Of a stretch of 64,000 bases of DNA, positions 6,826 through 15,336 are shown one piece after another (the first letter of the stretch is position 1; each line of letters starts with the position of its first letter). The DNA comes from Sphingomonadales bacterium (GTDB taxonomy: Bacteria; Pseudomonadota; Alphaproteobacteria; Sphingomonadales; Sphingomonadaceae): contig SEFZ01000019.1 of the NCBI GenBank assembly GCA_004173185.1, positions 21,680 through 85,679 on the forward strand, written 5' to 3'. Both the position numbers and the translations under genes were made by a program. The notes under the pieces are model-generated. The model did not search any database. It worked only from the letters and a program-made list of their open reading frames with translations, and had not been told where the DNA came from.

Positions 6826-8774
6826 AGCTTGGCGGGGGAAAAGAGTGGTTCACTGCGGCTGAGCTCGCCGAGCTCGACTTGCCGGGTCTGCGCAAGACCA
6901 AGCGCAAGGTGAACGAGCTGGCCGACGAGCGCGGTTGGAAGTTCCTCACCAACGACGCCGGTGAACCTTTGGCCCGCCCGCGCCAGGCGCGTGGCGGCGG
7001 CACCGAATATCACATCGATGTTCTGCCAGCCGCGACACGATCCGCACTGGTGGCACGCGGTGTCGGCGCAGTCGCACACGTCGCATCCAAGCCGGAAACC
7101 CGAGCCGCCAGCATGTGGGGCTGGTTCGAGGCGCAGAACGAGAAGACGCAAGGCGAAGCACGCAAGCGCGCGCAGATCGTTGCCCTGGTCGAGACCTATG
7201 AGCGCGTTGGGCTCACCCGTTCGGCGGCCGTGGCCTCGACGGCCGCGCGATCGGCGGTAGCGGCGTCCACACTATGGGGCTGGCTAGCCCTACTCGACGG
7301 AGTCTCCCCAGCCGATCGGCTGCCGTACCTAGCGCCCCGCAGGGCGGGCGGTGCCGCTGCGGCGGATATCGACGCTCGTGCCTGGCAGCTTTTCCTGTCC
7401 GACTATCTGCGGCCCGAAAAGCCGACCTTGTCGGAATGCTTTCGCCGCACCCAGGCATGGGCCGCAGCCAACGGCATCGAGCTCCCGCACCAACGCACCT
7501 TCAATCGCCGGCTCGACAAGCTCGACCAGCGCATCGTTGTCGCGAAGCGCGCAGGCGCAGAAGCGTTGCGTCGCATGCTGCCGTCGCAGCAACGCTCGGT
7601 TGCTGAGCTGCACGCGATGGAAGCGGTCAATATCGACGGGCACAAGTTCGACGTGTTCTGCCGGTATCCGGACGGACGCATTGCGCGCCCGCTGATGATC
7701 GCGATTCAGGACGTCTATTCGCGCAAGATGCTCGCCTGGCGGGTCGCCGAAAGCGAGAACGCGATCGACACGCGGCTTGCCTTTGCCGAGTTGTTCAAAA
7801 CGTGGGGTATTCCGCGTCACTGCCTGCTCGATAATGGTCGCGCGTTCGCTTCGAAATGGATCACCGGCGGCGCGCCGAACCGCTTTCGCTTCAAGGTCAA
7901 GGACGATGAACCGCTCGGGCTGCTGACGGCGCTAGGCATCGTGATCCATTGGGCAACGCCGTTCCGCGGGCAGTCGAAGCCGATCGAGCGGGCGTTCAAG
8001 GATCTGACCGACATCATCGCGCGGCATCCGGCGACGCACGGTGCGTATACCGGTCACAAGCCCGACGCGAAGCCCGAGAATTACGGCGACGCCGCCGTGC
8101 CGATCGAGGATTTCAAGCGCCTCGTGGAAGTAGGAATCGCGGCACACAACGCTCGAGTAGGTCGTCGCACTGAGACTGCGCGCGGGCGCTTCAGCTTCGA
8201 CCAGGTGTTTGCCGAGAGCTATGCCGCCGCGCCGATCGGCAAGGCCACACCGGAGCAGCTGCGCATTGCCCTTCTCGCGGCCGAGCAGCAGACATGCGAC
8301 CGCAGCACGGCCGAAATCCGCCTTGAGGGCAATCGCTATTGGTCGCCAGCTCTGCATGCCCATGCTGGCAAGCGCGTCACGGTACGGTTCAACCCCGATA
8401 ATCTGCACGAAGAAGTTCACGTTTACGCGAATAACGGCGAGTTCATCGCGACGGCCGAGATCATCGACAAGACCGGGTTCTTCGACAAGGAATCGGCGGG
8501 CAAGCGCCGGAAGCAGGAAGCGGATTGGCGACGCCAGGTGCGTGACGCCACGAAGCTGGAAGATTTGCTGTCGATCGGCGCGGTCGCTTCGATGCTTTCA
8601 GACGAACCAGAGCCGCTTGACATGCCGGAGGCCACTGTCGTGCGCCCCGTCCGCATGCGTGGGCAGACAGCTGCCGCTCTCAAACCCGTCTCAGAAGTCG
8701 CTCCACACCAGCCCGCGCCCGAAGTCGTCGACCGGATGACGTCTGCGATGGAGCGGCTTCGCATCGTCAGGTGA
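6822..8774 (+). CDS. MuA-type DDE transposase
   Basis: 650 residues from GTG 6822, overlapping the upstream stop. Residues 1-80 are the Mu-type winged-helix DNA-binding domain ('EWFTAAELAELDLPGLRKTK'). Residues ~200-260 resemble the second end-binding domain. The rve/RNase-H core shows the triad D272 ('VNIDGHKF'), D337 ('CLLDNGRAF') and E389 ('SKPIERAF'), very close to the D269/D336/E392 numbering of MuA. A Mu-transposase C-terminal beta-barrel follows ('IRLEGNRYWSPALHAHAGKR'), then a basic tail that would contact MuB. It performs strand transfer for integration and replicative transposition. Confidence 0.96.
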   Translation: MKLGGGKEWFTAAELAELDLPGLRKTKRKVNELADERGWKFLTNDAGEPLARPRQARGGGTEYHIDVLPAATRSALVARGVGAVAHVASKPETRAASMWGWFEAQNEKTQGEARKRAQIVALVETYERVGLTRSAAVASTAARSAVAASTLWGWLALLDGVSPADRLPYLAPRRAGGAAAADIDARAWQLFLSDYLRPEKPTLSECFRRTQAWAAANGIELPHQRTFNRRLDKLDQRIVVAKRAGAEALRRMLPSQQRSVAELHAMEAVNIDGHKFDVFCRYPDGRIARPLMIAIQDVYSRKMLAWRVAESENAIDTRLAFAELFKTWGIPRHCLLDNGRAFASKWITGGAPNRFRFKVKDDEPLGLLTALGIVIHWATPFRGQSKPIERAFKDLTDIIARHPATHGAYTGHKPDAKPENYGDAAVPIEDFKRLVEVGIAAHNARVGRRTETARGRFSFDQVFAESYAAAPIGKATPEQLRIALLAAEQQTCDRSTAEIRLEGNRYWSPALHAHAGKRVTVRFNPDNLHEEVHVYANNGEFIATAEIIDKTGFFDKESAGKRRKQEADWRRQVRDATKLEDLLSIGAVASMLSDEPEPLDMPEATVVRPVRMRGQTAAALKPVSEVAPHQPAPEVVDRMTSAMERLRIVR

Positions 8775-8804
8775 ATGCGCGCCCGGCGCACCCCGGGCAG
8801 GAGA

Positions 8805-9083
8805 ATGAAGATGCCAGTGTCCAGATATCTAGCCCTCTACGTGAACAAGCACGGTGACCCAGCGGCGGCGATGCTGTCGGATATTCATGGCGCACACCTG
8901 CCAGTCGGGGTGGACGAATTCTCGCTAGGCCTGCCCGACTATGACGGCGAGCCTGTCACCTTGGTCGGTATGCCCGCCGACGAAAACTTCCGGCCGGTCG
9001 TACACGATGTCGAGACCGACACCGAGCTGCCGCTCGCCTTTGTCGATCTGCCCGACGAACTCACCGCCCCCGACGAGGACTGA
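8805..9083 (+). CDS. Hypothetical protein between transposase and MuB, 92 aa
   Basis: Start at ATG 8805 is supported by GGGCAGGAG 5 bases upstream; ATG 8811 is an alternative. An acidic protein rich in beta-type residues ('LPDYDGEPVTLVGMPADENF', 'DVETDTELPLAFVDLPDE'). No family recognised. A strong stem-loop lies just after its stop, which may set the relative level of the MuA and MuB transcripts. Confidence 0.6.
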   Translation: MKMPVSRYLALYVNKHGDPAAAMLSDIHGAHLPVGVDEFSLGLPDYDGEPVTLVGMPADENFRPVVHDVETDTELPLAFVDLPDELTAPDED

Positions 9084-9089
9084 ATGCGA

Positions 9090-9120
9090 CGGGAGCGCGC
9101 GGTTGGAACGCGCGCTCCCG
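9090..9120. terminator. Perfect 12-bp stem-loop between transposase unit and MuB
   Basis: CGGGAGCGCGCG (9090-9101) pairs without mismatch with CGCGCGCTCCCG (9109-9120) across a 7-base loop. There is no T-run after it, so it is not a classical intrinsic terminator. It could be a partial attenuator, an RNA-processing site or an mRNA-stability element in the early operon. Confidence 0.5.
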
Positions 9121-9159
9121 GCATCGACCGCCGCCCAATCCAATGAAGGAAATGCGCAC

Positions 9160-10149
9160 ATGAATAATCCAACCAACATGCCGATCGACATCGAAGAGCA
9201 GCGCTCATGGCTGGTCCGGCACAAGGCCGACACGGGCCTCCCATGGCCAGCTATCAGCAAGCCAGCCGGCATTCCGAAAGGTACGATCAGCAACTTCGCA
9301 GGTGACACCTATGAAGGGAACAACCAGAACATCGCTGAAATCATCTTCCGCTATCGCCAGGTTCTGACCACGCGTGCGGAGATTGATGTCGAGGCGCCCG
9401 ATCTGCCCGGCTATTTTGAGACCCCGACCTCGCGCCGGGTGAATGCAATCCTGAACTACGCAATGGCCCGGAGCCGCATCGGAGTGGTCGCTACCGAATC
9501 CGGCCTGGGAAAAACCACGACGCTGGAGAACTTCCGCGCATCGGCGACGCCAGTGTGGCTCGCAACGATGGCGCCTTCGTCGGCCGGCGTGAACAACATG
9601 CAGATCGCCATTCTTGAATCGATGGGCGAGACCGACGCGAAGGGCACGCCGCAGGCACTATCGCGGCGAATTAAGGACCGTGTGCGGGCGTCGGGCGGGC
9701 TGCTAATCCTCGATGAGGCGCAGTTCCTTTCCGAGAAATCGCTAGAGGAACTGCGGACGATCCATGACGACGCGATGAAACGCGCGTTGATTGATGGCAC
9801 GCGTGGCGTCGGGATCTGCTTGGTTGGCAACACGGACGTCCTCCTGCGCCTTGAGCTTGGCCGCCAAAAGGATGCCTTCGCGCGCCTCGCTAGCCGGGTT
9901 GCTCAGCGCGTGATCGCATATCACGCGGTCGAGGGCGACGTGCTCGCACTGGCCGACGCTTGGCGCATTCAGGATGAAGATATGCGTCGGTTCCTGCTGG
10001 GGCTGCGGCAGGTGCCGGGCTCGCTCCGAACGCTAACTTTTATGCTCGAATCCGCGTGGATGTTGGCGTCGGGCGATGGCAAGCCGCTGTCCCTTTCGTA
10101 TCTTCAGGAGGGCTGGGCGCTGCAATCGCAACGGCAGCTGGCAGCATGA
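9160..10149 (+). CDS. MuB-type AAA+ ATPase, target-DNA activator
   Basis: 329 residues from ATG 9160 with a GAAGGAA ribosome site. An N-terminal helix-turn-helix (residues ~10-50, 'WPAISKPAGIPKGTISNFAG') precedes a AAA+ core: Walker A 'ATESGLGKTT' (111-120) and Walker B 'LLILDEAQ' (181-188), with a sensor-like 'VGNTD' at 222-226. MuB proteins bind target DNA, recruit the transposase and give target immunity. Gene order MuA-small gene-MuB is Mu-like. Confidence 0.93.
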   Translation: MNNPTNMPIDIEEQRSWLVRHKADTGLPWPAISKPAGIPKGTISNFAGDTYEGNNQNIAEIIFRYRQVLTTRAEIDVEAPDLPGYFETPTSRRVNAILNYAMARSRIGVVATESGLGKTTTLENFRASATPVWLATMAPSSAGVNNMQIAILESMGETDAKGTPQALSRRIKDRVRASGGLLILDEAQFLSEKSLEELRTIHDDAMKRALIDGTRGVGICLVGNTDVLLRLELGRQKDAFARLASRVAQRVIAYHAVEGDVLALADAWRIQDEDMRRFLLGLRQVPGSLRTLTFMLESAWMLASGDGKPLSLSYLQEGWALQSQRQLAA

Positions 10150-10556
10150 ACGCGCTCGATCGCCACATGATGGTCGGTGGAGCCCATAACCGGTTTCGCT
10201 TCAAGATCGATGTCGTCGAAGTCGCCAACCGGCTGGAGATAGGCTCGCCGACGATGGACGAGCTGATCGGCGAAGTTTCGGAAGAGACCGGCGTTAGCAG
10301 GGAGGATATACTTGCGGACGCCAAGGGCAGGCGCGGTGCGCATACCGGGCGCGGTGGGCGAGCGCGAAACGCGATCGTGTGGCTGGCGTATCGGGTCACC
10401 CGGCACGCCAGCGGCGCGATCGGTCGCCCGCTAGGTCTGACTGACAATGCAGTCCGGCGCGCGATCGCTGACGCCGATCTGATGCGCAAGCGCGAGCCAG
10501 CCTTCGAAGAACTGACCAATCGCCTGCATGTGCAATATATGGGAGCGCGCCCGTGA
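10146..10556 (+). CDS. DnaA domain-IV-like DNA-binding protein
   Basis: 136 residues from ATG 10146 (ATGA overlap with MuB). The C-terminal half resembles DnaA domain IV: 'VSREDILADAKGRRG', an Arg-rich basic loop, then 'ARNAIVWLAYRVTRHASGAI' and 'LGLTDNAVRRAIADADLM', where DnaA has its ARQ-AMYL and DHTTV helices. There is no ATPase domain. It may recruit or mimic host replication initiation, or simply be a DNA-binding regulator. The similarity is by pattern only. Confidence 0.6.
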   Translation: MNALDRHMMVGGAHNRFRFKIDVVEVANRLEIGSPTMDELIGEVSEETGVSREDILADAKGRRGAHTGRGGRARNAIVWLAYRVTRHASGAIGRPLGLTDNAVRRAIADADLMRKREPAFEELTNRLHVQYMGARP

Positions 10557-11329
10557 AGCGCGGTCCCGATCGCCTCTTTGGCGCAGCTCGGGCGGTCAAT
10601 CCGCTCAAATACCAACCCTCTCAGCGCCAGTTCGCTGGCGACCCGGTGCGCCGCCAGCTTATCGGTAAGGTGCACATTGCTCGCAAGGATCTCGGGATCG
10701 AAGAGGATGACTATCGCGCCATCCTCTTTCGCCTGACCCAGCACAGCAGCGCCAAGGACTGCTCCACCGCCGAGCTCGTCGCGGTTGTGGAGGAGTTCAA
10801 GCGGAAGGGCTGGAAACCCGCGCAGCCGAAGGGGCGCAAGCCCGCAGACGCACGCCCCGCTGATCATCCATCGGCCAAGAAGGCACGCGCGCTATGGATC
10901 TCGCTGCATCACTTGGGTGCTATCAAAAACCCGTCCGATCAGGCGCTTGAGGCGTTCGCGTGCGGCCAGCTCAAATGTGAACGCCTGCAATGGGCTGACC
11001 AGGGAAAGACCGACAGTCTGATCGAGGCCCTGAAGGCGATGGCCGAGCGCGAGGGGTGGGATCAGTCGCTTAAAGGCGTAAAACCCGAGGCGCGCATTCT
11101 GGTCCTAAAGCGCCGACTGGTCGATGCGATCTTCGACAAGCTGGTCAAAGTGGGCCTGGTGCCCGACGACTGGACGATAGCGCGGGCGGCAAAAACGTTC
11201 GCCGGCATCGAGCTCGACGGTTCAATGCTGCTCTGGTCGCTTGGAGATCTAGACCGCGTTGCGAAGGTTCTCGGCATGACCCTGCGCCAGCCCGTGCGCC
11301 CGGTCACCGCCGAGGAGATCCAGCGATGA
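10553..11329 (+). CDS. GemA-like regulatory protein (Mu gp16 family)
   Basis: 258 residues from GTG 10553, overlapping the upstream stop. The segment 'LIGKVHIARKDLGIEEDDYR' followed by 'LFRLTQHSSAKDCSTAELVA' and 'FKRKGW' is the signature of the Mu gp16/GemA family. A second conserved part is 'KKARALWISLHHLGAIKNPS' and 'CGQLKCERLQW'. In Mu, GemA alters host gene expression and DNA supercoiling. The ~100 C-terminal residues are more variable. Confidence 0.88.
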   Translation: MKRGPDRLFGAARAVNPLKYQPSQRQFAGDPVRRQLIGKVHIARKDLGIEEDDYRAILFRLTQHSSAKDCSTAELVAVVEEFKRKGWKPAQPKGRKPADARPADHPSAKKARALWISLHHLGAIKNPSDQALEAFACGQLKCERLQWADQGKTDSLIEALKAMAEREGWDQSLKGVKPEARILVLKRRLVDAIFDKLVKVGLVPDDWTIARAAKTFAGIELDGSMLLWSLGDLDRVAKVLGMTLRQPVRPVTAEEIQR

Positions 11330-11490
11330 GCGCGCCCCTTCACCGTGAGGGCCAGCCGGTGCCGACGTTGAGCTATCTTCAGGCACCATTGCTCACCCCG
11401 CGTCGCCGCCGCGTTGTGCGGCTGGACGTTATTGGCGCGTTCGTCGCGGGCTTCGCTGTCGCCCTGCTTCTCGTGGCGTTCGTGCGGTGA
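11326..11490 (+). CDS. Small membrane protein, 54 aa
   Basis: ATG 11326 overlaps the gemA stop (ATGA) and the TGA at 11488-11490 overlaps the GTG of the activator. The N-terminus is polar with an RRRR run; residues ~35-53 ('VIGAFVAGFAVALLLVAFV') form one C-terminal membrane helix with the basic cluster on the cytoplasmic side. Overlap at both ends strongly suggests translation. Function unknown. Confidence 0.65.
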   Translation: MSAPLHREGQPVPTLSYLQAPLLTPRRRRVVRLDVIGAFVAGFAVALLLVAFVR

Positions 11491-11888
11491 ACGCGCTTCG
11501 TCCAATCTCCGTCGCGGGCGATCTGCAGGACGAACTGGCCGCAGTGATTGGTCAGGGCGCGGTGACCCGGCTGATCGAGCGCATGGGCGGTACCCGCACC
11601 TATGTGCCCCGCACGATCGGCGCGCACCATCCGATCGCCGCCACTATCGGGTTGAAGCCGGCCTCGCTTCTCGCAGAGTATTTTCACGGCCGCACGCTGG
11701 ACCTTCCCAAGGCGCATGCGCGGCGGCAACGCGCCCTTGAAACCGCGCTAAATCGCCCAGAGGGTGTTACGCTGAAGCAAGTGGCGCTAGACTTCGATTA
11801 CACCGAGCGGCATCTGTACAATCTGCTAGAGGCGCACAAAGCAGCGCACGGCCATCAAGATGACGGGCAACTCGGTCTGTTTGATTGA
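11487..11888 (+). CDS. mor: Mor/C-type middle or late transcription activator
   Basis: 133 residues from GTG 11487. The N-terminal dimerisation part ('LQDELAAVIGQGAVTRLIER', 'GGTRTYVP') and the C-terminal helix-turn-helix ('VTLKQVALDFDYTERHLYNL') have the order of the Mor/C activators of Mu. It is the last gene before late block 1, ending 8 bases upstream of the dyad that precedes the endolysin gene. It is therefore the natural candidate to bind that dyad and its twin at 23150. No separate C gene was seen, so one activator may do both jobs. Confidence 0.85.
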   Translation: MNALRPISVAGDLQDELAAVIGQGAVTRLIERMGGTRTYVPRTIGAHHPIAATIGLKPASLLAEYFHGRTLDLPKAHARRQRALETALNRPEGVTLKQVALDFDYTERHLYNLLEAHKAAHGHQDDGQLGLFD

Positions 11889-11896
11889 TCGCCCCG

Positions 11897-11949
11897 CCTG
11901 AAATTCTTCAGGTCTGAGACTACCTCACACATGCCGCATAGACCCGTAC
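11897..11949 (+). promoter_or_regulatory. Putative activator-dependent late promoter 1
   Basis: A 16-base dyad, CCTGAA-ATTC-TTCAGG (11897-11912), is followed by T, two variable bases and GAGAC. A -10-like GCATAG is at 11936-11941, 8 bases before the endolysin ATG at 11950. The identical dyad with GAGAC and the same geometry precedes the protease gene at 23202. With a -10 this close, transcription would start at or beside the ATG, giving a leaderless mRNA; no ribosome site is seen upstream of that ATG. Confidence 0.7.
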
Positions 11950-12597
11950 ATGGGCGGGAAAACTGACGAGATCGTAATCGAGGCCTTCAGCGCGCGCTTT
12001 CTGCGCGCCTATGGCCGGGTCGCAGCTTTCGAGGGAGGGTTCTCGAACGACCCAATCGACCGCGGCGGTGCGACCAACCACGGCATCTCACTCCGGTTCT
12101 TGCTCGCCGAGGGAAAGATTGATCTCGATGAAGACGGCATTGCCGACTTCGATCTCGACATGGATGGCGACATCGATGTCGCCGACATCCGCAAGCTCCA
12201 GCCGATAGATGCGCAGATCCTTTTTCAGCGCTGCTTCTGGAACCGGCTCGGCTGCGGCGACTATCCAGCGCCGCTCGGCGAAGCGATGTTCGACCAGGGC
12301 GTCAATGGCGGGCTGGGTGCGGCGCGGAAGCTTTTGCAACGCGCGATCAACTCGGCATCCGCAGCGTGCCTCGCCTCCAAACCATCTCCGCTGAGCGTGG
12401 ACGGAGACATCGGTGAAGCGACCCGCGAGCGGCTGGCCCGCATCCTGAACACCCCGTGCTGCGGCATGCCTCTGCTGATCGAGTGCTACCGCGAGGAAGC
12501 TGCTGATCGCTACCGCGCGATCGTTGCGCGCATCCCTTCCCAGGCGAAGTATCTGAAAGGCTGGCTGCGCCGCGCCGAAAGCTTGGGTGCCGCGTGA
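11950..12597 (+). CDS. Endolysin, GH108-type muramidase with acidic EF-hand-like insert
   Basis: 215 residues. 'AAFEGGFSNDPIDRGGATNH' places the catalytic Glu at E28 in the GH108 motif (E-G-G ... D-P-x-D-x-G-G-x-T-x-x-G). The C-terminal peptidoglycan-binding region contains 'FDQGVNGGLGAARKLLQRAI' and 'VDGDIGEAT'. Residues 58-80 hold two overlapping acidic loops of the form DxDxDG, like calcium-binding EF-hand or dockerin loops, inside the position where family members have a helical insert. There is no signal peptide, so export would need a holin (candidate at 16141). Confidence 0.88.
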   Translation: MGGKTDEIVIEAFSARFLRAYGRVAAFEGGFSNDPIDRGGATNHGISLRFLLAEGKIDLDEDGIADFDLDMDGDIDVADIRKLQPIDAQILFQRCFWNRLGCGDYPAPLGEAMFDQGVNGGLGAARKLLQRAINSASAACLASKPSPLSVDGDIGEATRERLARILNTPCCGMPLLIECYREEAADRYRAIVARIPSQAKYLKGWLRRAESLGAA

Positions 12598-12630
12598 TCA
12601 TCCTCACCTTAGAAAGCGAGGCGCGGAGCC

Positions 12631-15336
12631 ATGGCTGACGCCTTTGACACGATTCAGCCGAAGAATCTGCCGCTCGCCGCTTCGGTGAACGAAGAAGACT
12701 ATGTAATTATCCAGTCCCCAGCAGGCCCACCGGAAAAGTTGCCGGTGTGGAAGCTGGTGGGGAAGCTGCTGCTCACCGGTACGGCGAAAGGTGCGTATGC
12801 CGACTTGGCTGCCGATCTGGAGCACGTCGATAAAACTATTGGCCTGATATTCGCTGATCCCGCTGGTGATGCGAAAAACGGCTGGTATCGCAAGGTAGGA
12901 GCTCCAGGGGCCGGGAGCTGGGCGCGCTTCGACACGCTGTCCAAAAAGGGTGATCCGGGCGGATCGGCGATGGCCATCGGCAGCTTCGATATGTTGCCAA
13001 CGCTATCGATTCCCGGAGGCACGGACCTAATACAGGCGACCGAGTTTTGGCGCGGATCGGGTCGTGGCGGCATGTATCTCGCTTACGATGCGTCAGTCGA
13101 TGCCGATTTCGTCGCTGCGTGGCCGTACACCTCCGGCATATCCGCAAATGGCCGTGGCTTTCGCCTGGCCGAAGTTGCGCCCTCGACCGAGCAAATGGGC
13201 GTGGTGCACGATGGCGAGACTGACAATGCCGCGGTTCTGCAGCTCGCTATGAAGTGGTTCCGCGCATTCTCATTCGGCGCTGCCATGCTGATTTGGTCGC
13301 CAGGCAATGCCTGCGTTTCAACGACCGTGCTCCCGGCGGACGACTTGACGATATCTGCGGCGGATAGCACGTCGCGCATCACCAACACCGCCACGAGCGG
13401 CCCGGCCAATTTCAAAGCGCCGTTCCTCATGGGGAACTGGCATCCAAAGCATTACGGCTACAAGGAAGACCTGCTTGCGTTCGATGCGGGTTCGGTGGCG
13501 ATTGTGCCGGGTGATACCATCACGGGCGCGACAAGTGGCGCGACGGCGGTGGTGTCAGCGCTGCGCAATCAGACCGGAAGCTGGGGCGCAGGCACGGCGG
13601 CGGGCACCATATTCGTGGTGCACCTCAAGGGTATGTTCCAGGACAATGAAGCGATCAAAGTGGGCGGGGCCAACCGGGCACTGGCCAACGGCGAAAACTA
13701 TCGCAGTCCGGTCTGGATACGCCCGTGGATCGATCGCATCGCGCTCGCTCCGATTTCGGGCGGGACAACCAGGATCGAGGACCGCCAGGTCAGATGCTCC
13801 GCCGCCGCAGCCGCGACGCTCACGGTTGGCAATGTCTATCCGTTGACCAGCAATGGCAGCACCACGCAGGCGGACTCGGGCGAAGTGCTGGAGATCCCCA
13901 ATGCGCAATCGATCCTGCGGCTGGAGGCGATCGACATCGATGACGCCGATCAAGCGGTCCTGACGTTTGAATATCCGCTCGACGTGCCGATGGGGGCAAC
14001 GCCGTGGCTTGTGCGCGTGAAGGATGGTGAGGCCGGGCATGATCAGTTCGGTCTGCCGATCTGCATCGTGCGCGGCCTGAGCATCTTCGGGCTCAAACTG
14101 GACGGGCATGCCAGCCTGGGATCGGTGGCGGCTGCGGTATATCAATCCAAATTCGGCGGCTGCGGCGGCGTTGCCGAGATATCGATCCAGTTCAACGCGC
14201 TGACACACAGCCAGATCGAGAATTTCGAAGGCGAGTTCCTGACCGCCCGCGCAGTGGAAGTGAAGTTCGGGCATCATGACGGATCGATCACCGGGCTTCG
14301 GGTGCTCAACCGGCAGACGCTGACTTCGGCGGTGGGGGTGATTTCGGTAGGTGAAAAGTGCCGCCGTTTTTCCCTGACCAATTTCGAGATCATCGCCCCC
14401 AAGCTCAACGCCCCTGCATTCCAGTTGCAGCCAGGGCAATATTGCCACTTTGCGCACGGCAAGGTGTTCATGCCGAGCGCTACCCAGCCGCCGATCCTGT
14501 TCTATGGCGACGAGACCCGCGCGCTGCGGTTCAGCGGGATAGATGATGTTCGTTTCGTTCATGCCGCCTCGACCAGCATCCTGTTTGGCGGCGGTGCTGA
14601 GGTTCCGACCGACTGCTATATCACCCGCTGCACCTTCGAAACCAGCGCCGTCGATGTCGAAGGCGAAGGCGAAGACGAAGTCGTTGTCTATGCTCTGGTG
14701 ATGCTGAGCGGGAAGAATAACCGGATTACGGGCAACCGCTTCAACAAGGGCGGCATACTGCTCATCGAGCCCGCTTATGGCAACATCATCGAGGGTAACC
14801 AGTCCGATCGTGATTTCGTCGGGGGAAGCTTTGCCGGATACAATCGCGTCGGCGTCAACTTCAAGGCGGAAGTCGATGTGCAATTGACGCCCTTTGGCTC
14901 CAGCGATTTTGGCGGTGTTCGCGCCAGCGGGATGGGGGCCTGGGCAGACCGCGCCGGTCTGACCATGGAGTGGGACGGTAACCAAGGCATCATTTCGGCG
15001 CGCACCCCGGGTGCTTACAAGCCTGTCGTGTTGCGTGGTGAGGAGATCTTGCTCGGCGATGGCGCAGGAAACTACATCGTCATGCAGGCGGGCTTGTTCG
15101 CGCCGGTGATCGCGGGCGGTGCTGATTTGGGTAGCACGGCGTTCCCGTTCAGAGAGGCGCACGCCATCCAGCTATTCGGCACCTATCTGGGCAGCGCAGC
15201 TTCCCCATTCACCCGAGCCTTCATCAACTATCCGGAATACGCTGACGATGCGGCAGCGATTTTGGACGGTCTCCCGAACCTCCAGCCGTATCGCAGAGTC
15301 AGCGATCACGTCCTCGTGCAGCTGGTGATCCCATGA
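12631..15336 (+). CDS. Beta-helix tailspike or tail fibre protein
   Basis: 901 residues. The N-terminal ~130 resemble virion-attachment segments of phage fibres ('NLPLAASVNEEDYVIIQSPA', 'GWYRKVG...GAGSW'). 'GVVHDGETDNAAVLQLAMKW' is the usual entry to a pectate-lyase-like right-handed beta-helix ('DGxTDN'). Repeating short strands with N- and G-rich turns continue to ~780 ('NNRITGNRFNKGGILLIEPA'). The C-terminal ~120 residues end with 'RVSDHVLVQLVIP'. It would bind, and possibly cleave, surface polysaccharide. Its place beside the endolysin rather than after the baseplate genes is unusual. Confidence 0.8.
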   Translation: MADAFDTIQPKNLPLAASVNEEDYVIIQSPAGPPEKLPVWKLVGKLLLTGTAKGAYADLAADLEHVDKTIGLIFADPAGDAKNGWYRKVGAPGAGSWARFDTLSKKGDPGGSAMAIGSFDMLPTLSIPGGTDLIQATEFWRGSGRGGMYLAYDASVDADFVAAWPYTSGISANGRGFRLAEVAPSTEQMGVVHDGETDNAAVLQLAMKWFRAFSFGAAMLIWSPGNACVSTTVLPADDLTISAADSTSRITNTATSGPANFKAPFLMGNWHPKHYGYKEDLLAFDAGSVAIVPGDTITGATSGATAVVSALRNQTGSWGAGTAAGTIFVVHLKGMFQDNEAIKVGGANRALANGENYRSPVWIRPWIDRIALAPISGGTTRIEDRQVRCSAAAAATLTVGNVYPLTSNGSTTQADSGEVLEIPNAQSILRLEAIDIDDADQAVLTFEYPLDVPMGATPWLVRVKDGEAGHDQFGLPICIVRGLSIFGLKLDGHASLGSVAAAVYQSKFGGCGGVAEISIQFNALTHSQIENFEGEFLTARAVEVKFGHHDGSITGLRVLNRQTLTSAVGVISVGEKCRRFSLTNFEIIAPKLNAPAFQLQPGQYCHFAHGKVFMPSATQPPILFYGDETRALRFSGIDDVRFVHAASTSILFGGGAEVPTDCYITRCTFETSAVDVEGEGEDEVVVYALVMLSGKNNRITGNRFNKGGILLIEPAYGNIIEGNQSDRDFVGGSFAGYNRVGVNFKAEVDVQLTPFGSSDFGGVRASGMGAWADRAGLTMEWDGNQGIISARTPGAYKPVVLRGEEILLGDGAGNYIVMQAGLFAPVIAGGADLGSTAFPFREAHAIQLFGTYLGSAASPFTRAFINYPEYADDAAAILDGLPNLQPYRRVSDHVLVQLVIP

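Noticed and set aside
13555..15162. A 535-codon minus-strand open frame in the tailspike gene
   Set aside because: No start context or recognisable domain; the plus-strand frame has a clear beta-helix protein.
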